This document shows positions 47,629 through 57,328 of a DNA stretch of 64,000 nt, piece by piece. Position numbers and translations under genes: made by a program. Under the pieces are notes generated by a model. That model did not search any database and was not told where the DNA came from. It saw only the letters and a program-made list of their open reading frames with translations. Within the stretch, counting starts at the first letter, position 1; every line of letters begins with the position of its first letter. Source of the stretch: Chrysemys picta bellii (taxonomy: Eukaryota > Chordata > Testudines > Emydidae); NCBI RefSeq assembly GCF_011386835.1, contig NC_088795.1, positions 98,268,434 through 98,332,433 of the forward strand, in the 5' to 3' direction.

Positions 47629-48217
47629 CAGGGGTCTCAAACTCAATTTACTTTAGGGCCAGTGCCAGTCCTCAAATCCTCCCAGCGCGCCAGTAATGTC
47701 ACTGAAGATGGTGTTCAGAAAAGAAAACATTTGTATTATATGACAGTTTTATTATTTCTAAGAAATTTGAAATAAAAAAATACAACTTTATACAATTCTT
47801 CACCTGCCAGAGAGTTTTTAGTGTTTGCCAGACACCTGGCAACGCTTCAGTTCTGTCAGTTTGTTGATGTTTGGCCTCAGTCACTGAGCAGTTGAAACCT
47901 TCAGTATTGCAGCAAGGTGTGCATCAGATAGTTGTGTTCAATATTTTGTCTTGTTTATATTCATCATGGAAAAAAGTGACACTACCTCCATGGCTGACTC
48001 TGCCTAGCAACTAATGATGCTGTCTCCATGGCTGATTCTGCCCGGCGATTAGTGATGGTATCTCTGTCCCTCTCCTGCAGCCAATGGGAGCTGCGAGGGG
48101 TGGCGCCTGCAGCAGACAGAGCCGGCAGTGTGGCTGCCTAGGTCTCTCCTCCGTGGGTCGTAGGGGGGAGGTTCTCAGGCCGCAGATGGCCCGGGGGCCG
48201 GGACTTTGAGACCCCTG
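47629..48217 (-). mobile_element. Non-autonomous hAT derivative, copy B, inverted (589 bp)
   Basis: Plus-strand ends CAGGGGTCTCAAACTC and CTTTGAGACCCCTG. Sequence matches copy A in reverse complement along its length, including the transposase-tail region (GTTTGCCAGACACCTGG, CAGTTTGTTGATGTTTGGCC). Flanks CTGTAAAA (47621-47628) and CTGTAACT (48218-48225) share 6 of 8 bases, an aged 8-bp duplication. Confidence 0.88.
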
Positions 48218-48225
48218 CTGTAACT

Positions 48226-49295
48226 GTTATTAATAAAAATATCATGCAGAAATATGGAAAGGGATATTTAAACCAGCAGATATCCTGGATTATGTATACT
48301 AACTCCAAAACCAAAAATATAATTTCAAAAGCAATTGAGATTGTTTGGTGACCATACTATAGTTACCTAGCACAGTTACAAAAAATAAGTACATAAAAAC
48401 AAGTAAATGAACAGTTAAAACACATCATAAATCTCACACTGCCCACATACAACACATTATTCTTATCAACAGCAATGCATGTTTCGTCTCAGCACAACTT
48501 TCATTCTGGGTCATCATTTTTTTTTTTGTTAACATTTTTGTTATCTTGATTTGTTATCTAAATTTTTTTAAGGAATGCTGTTACATAGGAAACATGAACT
48601 TATTAAGCAATAGACAAGTAGAATTTTTTGGAAATATTTTTAATTGCTATTATTTGAGAATAGTGTGCTTTGTGTAGTTGAATAGGAAAAGTGTATAACA
48701 TCAATTTCTGTTAAAAGTTTGTATGCATGTGGACTTGCTTTAGAGGCTGATCAATACATGTACATAATGCACTTTTTTTCAAAAATGATTTGTGTGTTTA
48801 TATTTTGATGTTACTGATGAAAGAACAGAATATATTTTGGATCAGAGTTAAAGGTCTTGTGTTGAAATATGCATTTCTTTATACTTTCAAAGAATAATGT
48901 ACTTGTTTATTATATGGGCAGTGTAAGATTTATGATGTGCTTAACTATTCATTGTCTTGCTTTCAAGTACTTGATTGTTTGTAAATGTCTGATATCTAGC
49001 CATCTTACTGGAGTATTGTACTGTTGCTTTTTAAGGATATTTAACTATATGGAAAATTTGAAGGATAGTGATATGCCATCTGAAGCTAGAGGAAGACAAA
49101 GAAATGTTACACAAAGTCAAAATTTCAAGTTGGGGTAATATTTTTTGTAATGACGGGTAGCTCAGAAACAATTCTATATTTTTTCTTCAAACTTCGCAGA
49201 CATGTCCTCACCTTCAGAGTAAATATAGCAATTTTCAGGCCAAGCCAATTTCCAACCCAAAATTATGTGGGCAATAATGGAAGTTGGATGCAACC
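48226..49295. other. No recognisable feature
   Basis: AT-rich intergenic DNA with no supported feature. Confidence 0.45.
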
Positions 49296-49772
49296 TGAAG
49301 GCCAGATTCTGACCCCTTCATGCTGAGGAGCATCTTAATTTGAGTAGCAGCCTAGAGGTCAATGGGACCATTCATGGAGCAAGATGCTACTCAACATGAA
49401 TAAGGGTATGTCTACTCTACGGGATTATTCCGATTTTACAGAAACCGGTTTTTGGCAACAGATTGTATAAAGTCGAATGTATGCGGCCACACTAAGCACA
49501 TTAATTCGGCGGTGTGCGTCCATGTACCGGGGCTAGTGTCGATTTCCAGAGCGTTGCACTGTGGGTAGCTATCCCATAGCTATCCCATAGTTCCCGCAGT
49601 CTCCTCCGCCCATTGGAATTCTGGGTTGAGATCCCTATGCCTGATGGGGCCAAAAACATTGTCGTGGGTGGTTCTGGGTACATCCTCCCCCTCCCTCCGG
49701 GAAAGCAACGGCAGACAACTGTTTCGCGCCTTTTTCCTGGGTGAACAGTGCAGACGCCATACTGCGGCAAGC

Positions 49773-51059
49773 ATGGAGCCTGCTCAGCTCAAGACAGCAG
49801 TCATGAACATTGTAAACACCTCGCGCGTTATCATGCAGTCTATGCTGAACCAGAACCTGCAAAACCAGGTGACAAGGAGCAGGCTATGGCAGCGCATCGA
49901 TGAGAGTGATGAGGACATGGACATGGAATTCTATCAAACCGTGGGCCCCGGCACTTTGGAGATCATGCTGTTAATGGGGCAGGTTCATGAGATGGAATGC
50001 TGATTCTGGGCCTGGGAAACAGGCACAGACTGGTGGGACCGCATAGTGTTGCAGGTGTGGGACGATTTCCAGTGGTTGCGAAACTTTCGCATGCGTAAGG
50101 GCACTTTCATGGAACTTTGTGACTTGCTTTCCCCTGCCCTGAAGCACCAGAATACCAAGATGAGAGCAGCCCTCTCAGTTGAGAAGCGAGTGGCGATAGC
50201 CCTGTGGAAGCTTGCAACGCCAGACAGCTACCGGTCAGTCGGGAATCAATTTGGAGTGGGCAAATCTACTGTGGGGGCTGCTGTGATGCAAGTAGCCAAA
50301 GCAATCACTGATCTGCTGCTACTAAAGGTAGTGACTCTGCGAAACGTGCAGGTCATAGTGGATGGCTTTGCTACAATGGGATTCCCTAACTGTGGTGGGG
50401 TGATAGATGGAACCTATATCCCTATTTCGGCACCGGAGCACCAGGGTAGCCAGTACATAAACCGCAAGGGGTACTTTCCAATGGTGCTGCAAGCACTGGT
50501 GGATCACAAGGGACATTTCACCAACATCAACGTGGGATGGCCGGGAAGGGTTCATGACGCTCGCGTCTTCAGGAACACTATTCTGTTTAAACGGCTGCAG
50601 CAAGGGACTTACTTCCCAGACCAGAAAATAACCGTTGGGAATGTTGAAATGCCTATAGTTATCCTTGGGGACCCAGCCTACCCCTTAATGCCATGGCTCA
50701 TGAAGCCATACACAGGCAGCCTGGATAGTAGTCAGGACCTGTTCAACTACATCTGCAAGTGCAGAATGGTGGTAGAATGTGCATTTGGACGTTTAAAAGG
50801 TCGCTGGTGCACTTTACTGACTCGCTCAGACCTCAGCCAAACTAATATTCCCATTGTTATTGCTGCTTGCTGTGTGCTCCACAATCTCTGTGAGAGTAAG
50901 GGGGAGACCTTTATGGCGGGGTGGGAGGCTGAGGCAAATCGCCTGGCCACTGATTATGCACAGCCAGACACCACGGCGATTAGAAGAGCACACCAGGAAG
51001 CACTGCGCATCAGAGAAGCTTTGAAAAACAGTTTCATGACTGGCCAGGCTACTGTGTGA
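49773..51059 (+). pseudogene. HARBI1-like Harbinger transposase, one in-frame stop
   Basis: The frame starts ATG 49773 (MEPAQLKTAVMNIVNTSR) and runs in one phase to TGA 51059, 429 codons, the usual size for the family, but is interrupted by TGA at 50001-50003 (VHEMEC*FWAWETG). The 337-codon downstream piece (50046-51059) is fully open. It contains the DDE nuclease domain: Asp in GGVIDGTYIPI (50406), Asp in LGDPAYPLMPW (50670) and Glu in VVECAFGRLKGRW (50775), plus an N-terminal helix-turn-helix-like region (SYRSVGNQFGVGKSTVGAAV). The family excises and integrates DNA at TWA sites. The internal TGA could be a CGA codon altered by CpG decay (inference). An AATAAA lies at 51164. If translation restarted at 50046 the nuclease domain would remain but the N-terminus would be lost. 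Confidence 0.92.
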
Positions 51060-51163
51060 AAGTTGTGTTTGTTTCTCCTTGATGAAAACCCCACCCCCTT
51101 GATTGACTCATTCTCTGTAAGCAACCCACCCTCCCCCTTCGATCACAGCTTGCTTTCAAACCA

Positions 51164-51169
51164 AATAAA
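51164..51169 (+). terminator. Poly(A) signal AATAAA of the Harbinger transposase
   Basis: AATAAA lies about 105 bp after the transposase stop, in the order expected for its 3' end. Confidence 0.65.
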
Positions 51170-51205
51170 GTCACTATTGTTTAAAAATCATGCATTCTTT
51201 ACTAA

Positions 51206-51211
51206 TTTATT
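51206..51211 (-). terminator. Poly(A) signal (AATAAA on minus) of the Myb-like gene
   Basis: TTTATT on the plus strand is about 86 bp beyond the minus-strand stop at 51297. With the signal at 51164 it forms a tight convergent 3'-end pair. Confidence 0.55.
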
Positions 51212-51296
51212 ATAAAAAGAGGGAGAGAACTGACAAAGTAGCCCAGGTGGGGTTTGGGAGGAGGATAGAAGGGAAGGAAAAGGTCACTAAAAAAGT

Positions 51297-51540
51297 TCAA
51301 TGTAATGACAGCCTTTTGGCTGGGCTGTCCACTGGGGTGGAGTGGGAGGGTGCATGGAGCCTTCCCCCCCGCCCCCGGATTCTTACACATCTGGGTGAGG
51401 AGGCTATGGAACATGGTGAGGGGGGAGGGAGGTTATACAGCGGCTGCAGCGGCACTCTGTGCTCCTGCTGTCGTTCCTGAAGTTCCACCAGACGCCGGAG
51501 CATGTCCGTTTGATCACTCAGCAGCCCAGTGATTTCCCTA
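51297..51540 (-). pseudogene. Harbinger Myb-like protein, C-terminal exon
   Basis: The minus-strand frame reads LLSDQTDMLRRLVELQERQQ, EHRVPLQPLYNLPPPSPCS and ends DSPAKRLSLH with a stop at 51297-51299. This leucine/glutamine-rich, then proline-rich tail is the usual C-terminus of Harbinger Myb-like proteins and lies on the same strand as exon 1, 3 kb away, with the Penelope insertion between. The exon start and acceptor are not identifiable: the sequence upstream on the minus strand is G-rich, not pyrimidine-rich. Confidence 0.7.
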
Positions 51541-51582
51541 CACCCCCCCCACCCCCAGTTTTGTGAACTAGTTACATGCCAA

Positions 51583-52759
51583 ACCTGGTGGCTGAACTTT
51601 GCGACTTTGTCCTCACCCACAACTATTTCACATTTGGGGACAATATATACCTTCAAGTCAGCGGCACTACTATGGGTACCCACATGGCCCCATAGTATGC
51701 CAACATTTTTATGGCTGACTTAGAACAACGCTTCCTTAGCTCTCGTCCTCTAATGCCCCTACTCTACACTGATGACAGCTTCATCATCTGGCCCCATGGA
51801 AAAGAAGCCCTTGAGGAATTCCACCATGATTTCAACAATTTCCATCCCACCATCAACCTCAGCCTAGACCAATCCACACAAGCGGCCCATTTCCTTGACA
51901 CAACTGTGCTAATAAGCGATGGTCACATAAACACCACCCTATACCAGAAACCTACTGACTGCTATACTTACCTACATGCCTCCAGCTTCCATCCAGGACA
52001 CACCACACGATCCATTGTCTACAGCCAAGCTCTAAGATACAACCACATTTGCTCCAATCCCTCAGACTGAGACAAACACCTACAAGATCTCTGTCAAGCA
52101 TTCTTAAAACTACAATACCCACCTGCTGAAGTGAAAAAACAGATTGACAGAGCCAGAAGAGTACCGAGAAGTCACCTCCTACAAAACAGGACCAACACAG
52201 AAAATAACAGAACGCCACTAGCCGTTACCTTCCGCCCCCAACTAAAACCTCTCCAGCGCATCATCAGAGATCTACAACCTCTCCTGAAAGATGATCCCTC
52301 ACTCTCACAGATCTTGGGAGACAGACCTGTTCTCACTTACAGACAGCCCCCCCCCCCAACCTGAAGCAAATACTCACAAGCAACCACACACCACAGAACA
52401 AAAACACTAACCCAGAAACCTATCCTTGCAACAAAGCCCGATGCCAACTCTGTCCACATATCTATTCAAGTGACACCATCATAGGACCTAATCACATCAG
52501 CCATGTCATCAGGGGCTCGTTCACCTGCACATCTACCAATGTGATATATCCCATCATGTGCCAGCAATGCCCCTCTGCCATGTACATTGGCCAAACTGGA
52601 CAGTCTCTACGCAAAAGAATAAATGGACACAATTCAGACGTCAAGAATTATAACATTCAAAAACCAGTAGGAGAACACTTCAACCTCTCTGGCCATTCAG
52701 TAACAGATTTAAAGGTGGCAATTTTGCAACAGAAAAGCTTCAAAAATAGACTCCAATGA
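51583..52759 (+). pseudogene. Penelope RT C-terminal part plus GIY-YIG endonuclease, inactive
   Basis: In order: VAELCDFVLTHNYFTFGDN and GTTMGTHMAP followed by a TAG in the RT palm (51583-51700); LMPLLYTDDSFIIWPHGKEA with the catalytic Asp pair (frame 51711-52070); FHPTINLSLDQSTQAAHFLD; a stop at 52070; fragments to 52364 (SHLLQNRTNTENNRTPLAVT, LQPLLKDDPSLSQILGDRP); then, after a further frame change, the GIY-YIG region (52541-52759): VIYPIMCQQCPSAMYIGQTG, QSLRKRINGHNSDVKNY, EHFNLSGHSVTDLKV. The CCHC-like linker Cys residues (YPCNKARCQLCPH-like) lie near 52420-52460. Penelope elements pair an RT with a GIY-YIG nuclease. This copy is 5'-truncated and has several stops and frame changes. Confidence 0.88.
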
Positions 52760-53183
52760 GAAACTGCTGAACTTGAATTAATATGCAAACTAGATACAAT
52801 CAATTTAGGCTTAAATAGAGACTGGGAATGGCTAAGTCATTACACACATTGAATCTATTTCCCCATGTTAAGTATTCTCACACCTTCTTGTCAAAGTGTC
52901 TTAAATGGGTCATCTTGATTATCACTCAAAAGTTTTTTTTTCCTCCTGCTGACAATAGCTCATCTTAATTAATTAGCCTCTTAGAGTTGGTTGGGCAACT
53001 CCCACCTTTTCATGTTCTCTGCATGTATATATATCTCCTCACTATATGTTCCATTCTATGCATCTGATTAAGTGGGCTGTAGCCCATGAAAGCTTATGCT
53101 CAAATAAATTTGTTAGTCTCTAAGGTGTCACAAGTACTCCTGTTCTTTTTGCGGATACAGATTAACACCGCTGCGACTCTGAA
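51583..53183 (+). mobile_element. Penelope-like retroelement (1.6 kb, 5'-truncated)
   Basis: Flanked by a perfect 9-bp duplication ACATGCCAA (51574-51582 and 53184-53192). It encodes the end of the RT and a GIY-YIG endonuclease, then a 3' tail (GGGCTGTAGCCCATGAAAGC ... GCGACTCTGAA). The same 3' terminus recurs at 38520-38629. It sits between the two exons of the Harbinger Myb-like gene. Confidence 0.92.
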
Positions 53184-54095
53184 ACATGCCAATTTAGTGA
53201 CTGTTTGGAAATTTGAATTGAAATTGAAACATTAATACACACTTAAAGCATATACAGTGTATGATAAAATACATGTATCTGAAAAAGTATAATAGATTTC
53301 AAAAGTATGAACATAGACTAGCTTCCTTATACAGTTGTTTTTGATGACAATGTCAGTGCATTCATTTCGGTGACATTGGCCAACCTAATAATTTCAAATG
53401 ATGATTTGTAAGGGAAGTCTAAATGAGCTCTCCCTGACAGCTAGTGATGAGCTGGGGCTGGAGCAAAAGGCTTCAGGACCAGATTGTATTTACATTCACA
53501 CCTAATCTACCTAGGTATCCAGCAAACAGAGCTATGTTGCCCAAGTGATAGATTTTGGTTGGGGTTGGGTTACAAAGCACTTGAATGTGGGGGTGAGAGG
53601 GGGGAATGAAATGTTGTTGTTCTTATTGTATGAGTAAAGAGCAGAAGAACTGTACTTAGCCTGTGCTGATTGAGGGCATCAAGAGAGAGGGTGGGGACCT
53701 GTCCCTCTCCACTGTTTAAAAACAGAGCTGATTAGGCTCCATAGATAGTTTTTTGTTCTGTTAAGTGACCACTGCAGCTGAAATCACTGATAATCAGGTC
53801 TAAGTGCTTAGTCCTGCTGTGGGGACAGTGTTCCTGTGGGTAGAGTGTTTTTGTGTAAGAACAACAAGAAGTCTGGTGGCACCTTAAAGACTAACAGATT
53901 TATTTGGGCATAAGCTTCCGTGGGTAAAAACCTCACTTCTTCAGATGCATAGAGTGAAAGTTACAGATGCAGGCATTATATACTGACACATGGAGAGTAG
54001 GGAGTTACTAAGAGACAGCCCAGACTGCACTAGCAGCGAGGTTCCCCCACTGAGAACTCAGCTGAAATCACTGAGAGCTGGTGGAACCTCAAGAG
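53184..54095. repeat. Further repeat sequence inside Harbinger
   Basis: 53440-53860 (CCCTGACAGCTAGTGATGAG, CTAGGTATCCAGCAAACAG) and 54020-54090 (GCACTAGCAGCGAGGTTCCC, TGGAACCTCAAGAGACTCAA) look like two halves of one dispersed unit, split by the Penelope fragment at 53862-54012. The unit's class is unknown. Confidence 0.45.
53862..54012 (-). mobile_element. Second Penelope-like 3'-end fragment, different subfamily
   Basis: AAGTCTGGTGGCACCTTAAA, GACTAACAGATTTATTTGGG, CATAAGCTTCCGTGGGT parallel the 38520 fragment (CTTGTGGCACCTTAGAGACT, AACAGATTTATTAGAGC) but differ consistently and extend further (CTCACTTCTTCAGATGCATA, GGCATTATATACTGACACAT). Confidence 0.75.
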
Positions 54096-54102
54096 ACTCA
54101 AG

Positions 54103-54345
54103 ATGTTGCTTGAATGCCAGCAAACACCAGGACCATACGCTGCCAGGCTTTGTCATGCAATGATACCAGATTACTTGCTACTAGCATGGCATGGTCAAGT
54201 GTCCTACCATGGAGGATGGAATAAGGCTGCACTGCCCAGAAACCTTCTGCAAAGGCTTTTGGAGTACCTCGAGGAGAGCTTCATGGAGATGTCCCTGGAG
54301 AATTTCCACTCCATCCCAAGACACGTTAACAGACTTTTCCAGTAG
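54103..54345 (+). other. 80-codon open frame inside Harbinger, status unknown
   Basis: Lies opposite the Myb-like gene intron, just downstream of its donor. Composition is protein-like (GPYAARLCHAMIPDYLLLAW, WNKAALPRNLLQRLLEYLEE, NFHSIPRHVNRLFQ). I recall this tract as conserved among turtle copies, but conservation could be at DNA level. No domain recognised. Confidence 0.25.
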
Positions 54346-54445
54346 TTGCACTGGCCGCAAATGCATCCCAAGTCCTCAGGGCAAATTAATCATTAAAAAA
54401 CGCTTGCTTTTAAACCATGTTTTATATTTACAAAGGTACACTCAC

Positions 54446-54978
54446 TGGAGATCCCTTCCATGGCCTCATTCTCCGGGGGTTGGGAGGGTGCTTCAGTCAG
54501 GCTGAGAAAAAGATCCTGGCTGTTGGGGAGAATGAAGTGCTGTGTGCTCTCCGCAAGCTCATTGTCATCCTCCTCCTCCTCATCCGCAGAATCCTCAGGC
54601 ATGGCTGAGATTACCCCCACCTCGGAATCCACAGTCAGAGGTGGCGTAGTGGTGGCGGCCCCCCCCTAGAATTTCATGCAGCTCAGCGTAGAAGCGGCAT
54701 CTCTGTGGCTCTGACCCAGAGTGACCGTTTGCCTCCTTTGTTTTTTGATAGGCTTGTCTGAGCTCCTTAACCTTCATGTGGCACTGTAGTGAGTCCCTAT
54801 TGTGGCCTCTCTCCATCATGCCCTTGGAGATTTTTTCAAATGTTTTGGCATTTCGTCTTTTGGAACGTAGTTGTGCTAGCACTGAATCCTCTCCCCATAT
54901 AGCGATCAGATCCAGTACAGTCCATGCTGGTGCTCTTTTTCGATTCTCGGACTGCATGGTCACCTGTGCTCTGCACAC
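54446..54978 (-). pseudogene. Harbinger Myb/SANT-like DNA-binding protein, exon 1
   Basis: The minus strand from ATG 54978 reads MCRAQVTMQSENRKRAPAWT, then a Myb/SANT-like trihelix domain (LDLIAIWGEDSVLAQLRSKR, NAKTFEKISKGMMERGHNRD, HMKVKELRQAYQKTKEANG, RFYAELHEILGG). A frameshift at a C/G run near 54655-54667 moves to the second frame, which continues VDSEVGVISAMPEDSADEEE (acidic) and LAESTQHFILP. It ends at a good donor, CTCCA|GTGAGT (GT at 54445-54444). Such proteins partner Harbinger transposases, bind the element ends and import the transposase to the nucleus. In reptile annotations similar sequences are labelled ZSCAN29-like. The single frameshift makes it non-functional as assembled. 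Confidence 0.88.
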
Positions 54979-55397
54979 CGGGCAAACAGGAAATGTAATT
55001 CAAAAGTTTGTGGGGCTTTTCCTGTCTACCTTTTCCTGTCTACCTGGCCAGTGCATCCGAGTTCAGATAGCTGTCCAGAGAGGTCATAATGGTGCACTGT
55101 GGGATAGCTCCCGGAGGCCAATACCGTCGAATTGCGGTCACACTAACCCTAATCCGAAATGGCAATACTGATTTCAGCGCTACTCCCCTCATCGGGGAGG
55201 AGTACAGATATCGATATTAAGAGCCCTTTATATCAAAGTAAAGGGCTTCGTTGTGTGGACGGGTGCAGGGTTAATTCAGTTTAACGCTGCTAAATTCGAG
55301 ATAAACTCCTACTGTAGACCAGGCCTAAGATTGTGTCAGAATCTGGTCCTTAACTGGGGAGGGGCTACCGCCTCTCTGTAATAAAAGCTCTTGCATC

Positions 55398-55637
55398 AAC
55401 TAGACCTGGCCACAGGTCTGGGGGGCTCTGCATTTTAATTTAATTTTTAAATGAAGCTTCTTAAACATTTAAAAAACTTTATTTACTTTACATACAACAA
55501 TGGTTTAGTTATATATTATAGACTTATAGAAAGATCTTCTAAAAACGTTAGAATGTATTACTGGCATGTGAAACCTTAAATTAGAGTGAATAAATGAAGA
55601 CCCAGCACACCACTTCTGAAAGGTTGCCGACCCCTGA
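55398..55637. repeat. hAT-type repeat remnant ending GTTGCCGACCCCTG
   Basis: The right end AAAGGTTGCCGACCCCTG is a typical hAT terminus (inverse CAGGGGTCGGCAACC). The AT-rich interior (ATTTAAAAAACTTTATTTAC, CCTTAAATTAGAGTGAATAA) fits a known dispersed unit. The left terminus is decayed. Confidence 0.65.
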
Positions 55638-57320
55638 GCTAGGGCTTTGAATCTGGGCTGAATCTTGTGGTCTGAGATAGACTGTGTAGGATGGAAGTTG
55701 GTTACTGTGAAGCTTCCTGTACACTTAGATTCAGTGACTAAAGGAGGAGGGCTCTCTTGAAGTACAGTATTCTGGAACAAGATCTCTACACCATTATGTA
55801 TACAAACTAATAACACGACCTCATGCTGTGTGACCCAATAGCAATGAATCATGTGACTAAAGATGGACCTGTGCTATATCTATCCATCTGTTGTGCCTAA
55901 TCCTGCAGGCTTCCAGAGACTAGTAAACTACATGAAAAGTCTGAGACACATCAGCCATGAAACACATTATTAACTACAGTCTAAAATCTGCATGCACAGA
56001 TTTCTGTACAACAGATTTGTATACAAAAAGAGCATAATAGTCCATTGACATTTTTCAAATTAACTGTAATTTAAAGTGAACTATGAAATGCATGGCCAGT
56101 CCATCCATATTATGAGCACTAGTGGTGTATTTGAATGCACTAAGTGTGCATTAGCAGTAGCTCTGGAAGTCATTTTTAATAATGTGTTCAAATAATTTCT
56201 ACTGTCCCTTCCTTTTTCAGTTCAGAAAATATAGGTCTACTCTAACTATATAAGGAAGGTTTTCTATTTGTGTTCCAAAGCACTTTGCTGCTAAATATCT
56301 GAATTTTGGCTGAATTTTGACTGTTAGCAAAACAAATTAGAAAGCAGTTAGATAATCACATTTGTGGTGATTTTATCTAACTAGTTATCTTAGGTAGATT
56401 TGACAGGTTTTAATGGTCACCACAGTATATACTTTCTCTTTATTGGCTATTGTGAATATTAATTGTCATATTTTATATGCAAATAGAGCACACAGAAGCA
56501 GTTAATCTCCAGCTAAGAATGAATCAATAAACAAACAAACAGGCAGTGGGTTTGAAAGCCTTTTATAGTACTTGCATCTGTGTTTCATTTATGAAACATA
56601 AGTCATTCTGAAAGCATCAGTGATAGCTTGCTTTGAAAATGAGTATTTTTGTAGAATGCTGACTGTAGTACTACATTTATTGAAGAGATGCAGTAATACA
56701 ATGGTTTGCTTCTGCATTAACTAGGTCACAGGCTATATTTCTAATGGGTGCTAACATTTTCAATGAAGCTGAATTTTTCAGTGCACAGTAGAACTATTCT
56801 CCCATTTAAAGCTGATCCTATATGGGAATGCTGAGTTATAGGCCTAGCTTGGCTGTGTTGGGGCCAAGATTTCACACAGGGTGCCACAATTTCATAAAAA
56901 GTGCAGGTATTTCAGTACACTAAACATACTCACTAAAGTTAGTTTTATTTTATGATGTTGATAGTTTTGATGAGGAAAACCTGAAAGGAATGTTTGAGGA
57001 TTCATAAAGGAAAACAGTGCAACAAAATACAATACATTTTGCTTTCTTGTATTCGGGGTCCTGTTCTAAAACTGGCACATCAATCAGTAAAGAAGAAGCT
57101 GAAGATAAGAGAGGGATGTAAGCAAGGGATTCCAAATACACTGAATATAAACAATGTACACTTGAGGCACCAAAGAAAGGCTATATCAAAAAGCAATCTA
57201 AATCTCAAGTGTTAGCTCTATAGAAGAAAAATGTCAGACAAGCCGAACATAAGATACTAGCTAGGATGGAAGAGTATGACAACAACACAGACTGAAAAAA
57301 AGATGGGAGGGTGAACATGA
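55638..57320. other. No recognisable feature
   Basis: AT-rich intergenic sequence with no supported feature. Confidence 0.45.
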
Positions 57321-57328
57321 TTAGATGG

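Larger units (their letters stand above)
49404..55325 (+). mobile_element. PIF/Harbinger DNA transposon (5.9 kb, with nested insertions)
   Basis: Flanked by a TAA duplication (49401-49403, 55326-55328), the 3-bp TWA type of PIF/Harbinger. Termini GGGTATGTCTACTCTACG and, on the other strand, GGCCTGGTCTACAGTAGG are imperfect inverted repeats. Subterminal repeats GCACTGTGGGTAGCT (left, ~49556) and GCACTGTGGGATAGCT (right, ~55095) occur inside both ends and may be transposition-protein sites (inference). It carries the two expected genes: a HARBI1-type transposase (plus) and a Myb/SANT-like protein (minus), convergent. A Penelope-like element and further repeat sequence lie inside the second gene. 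Confidence 0.93.
49300..55350. repeat. Palindromic MITE split by the Harbinger insertion
   Basis: The left half begins GGCCAGATTCTGACCCC (49300). The matching inverted end GTCAGAATCTGGTCC lies at 55335-55349, beyond the Harbinger element. Joining 49403 to 55329 gives an approximately 125-bp inverted-repeat unit, confirming the Harbinger boundaries independently. Confidence 0.7.
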
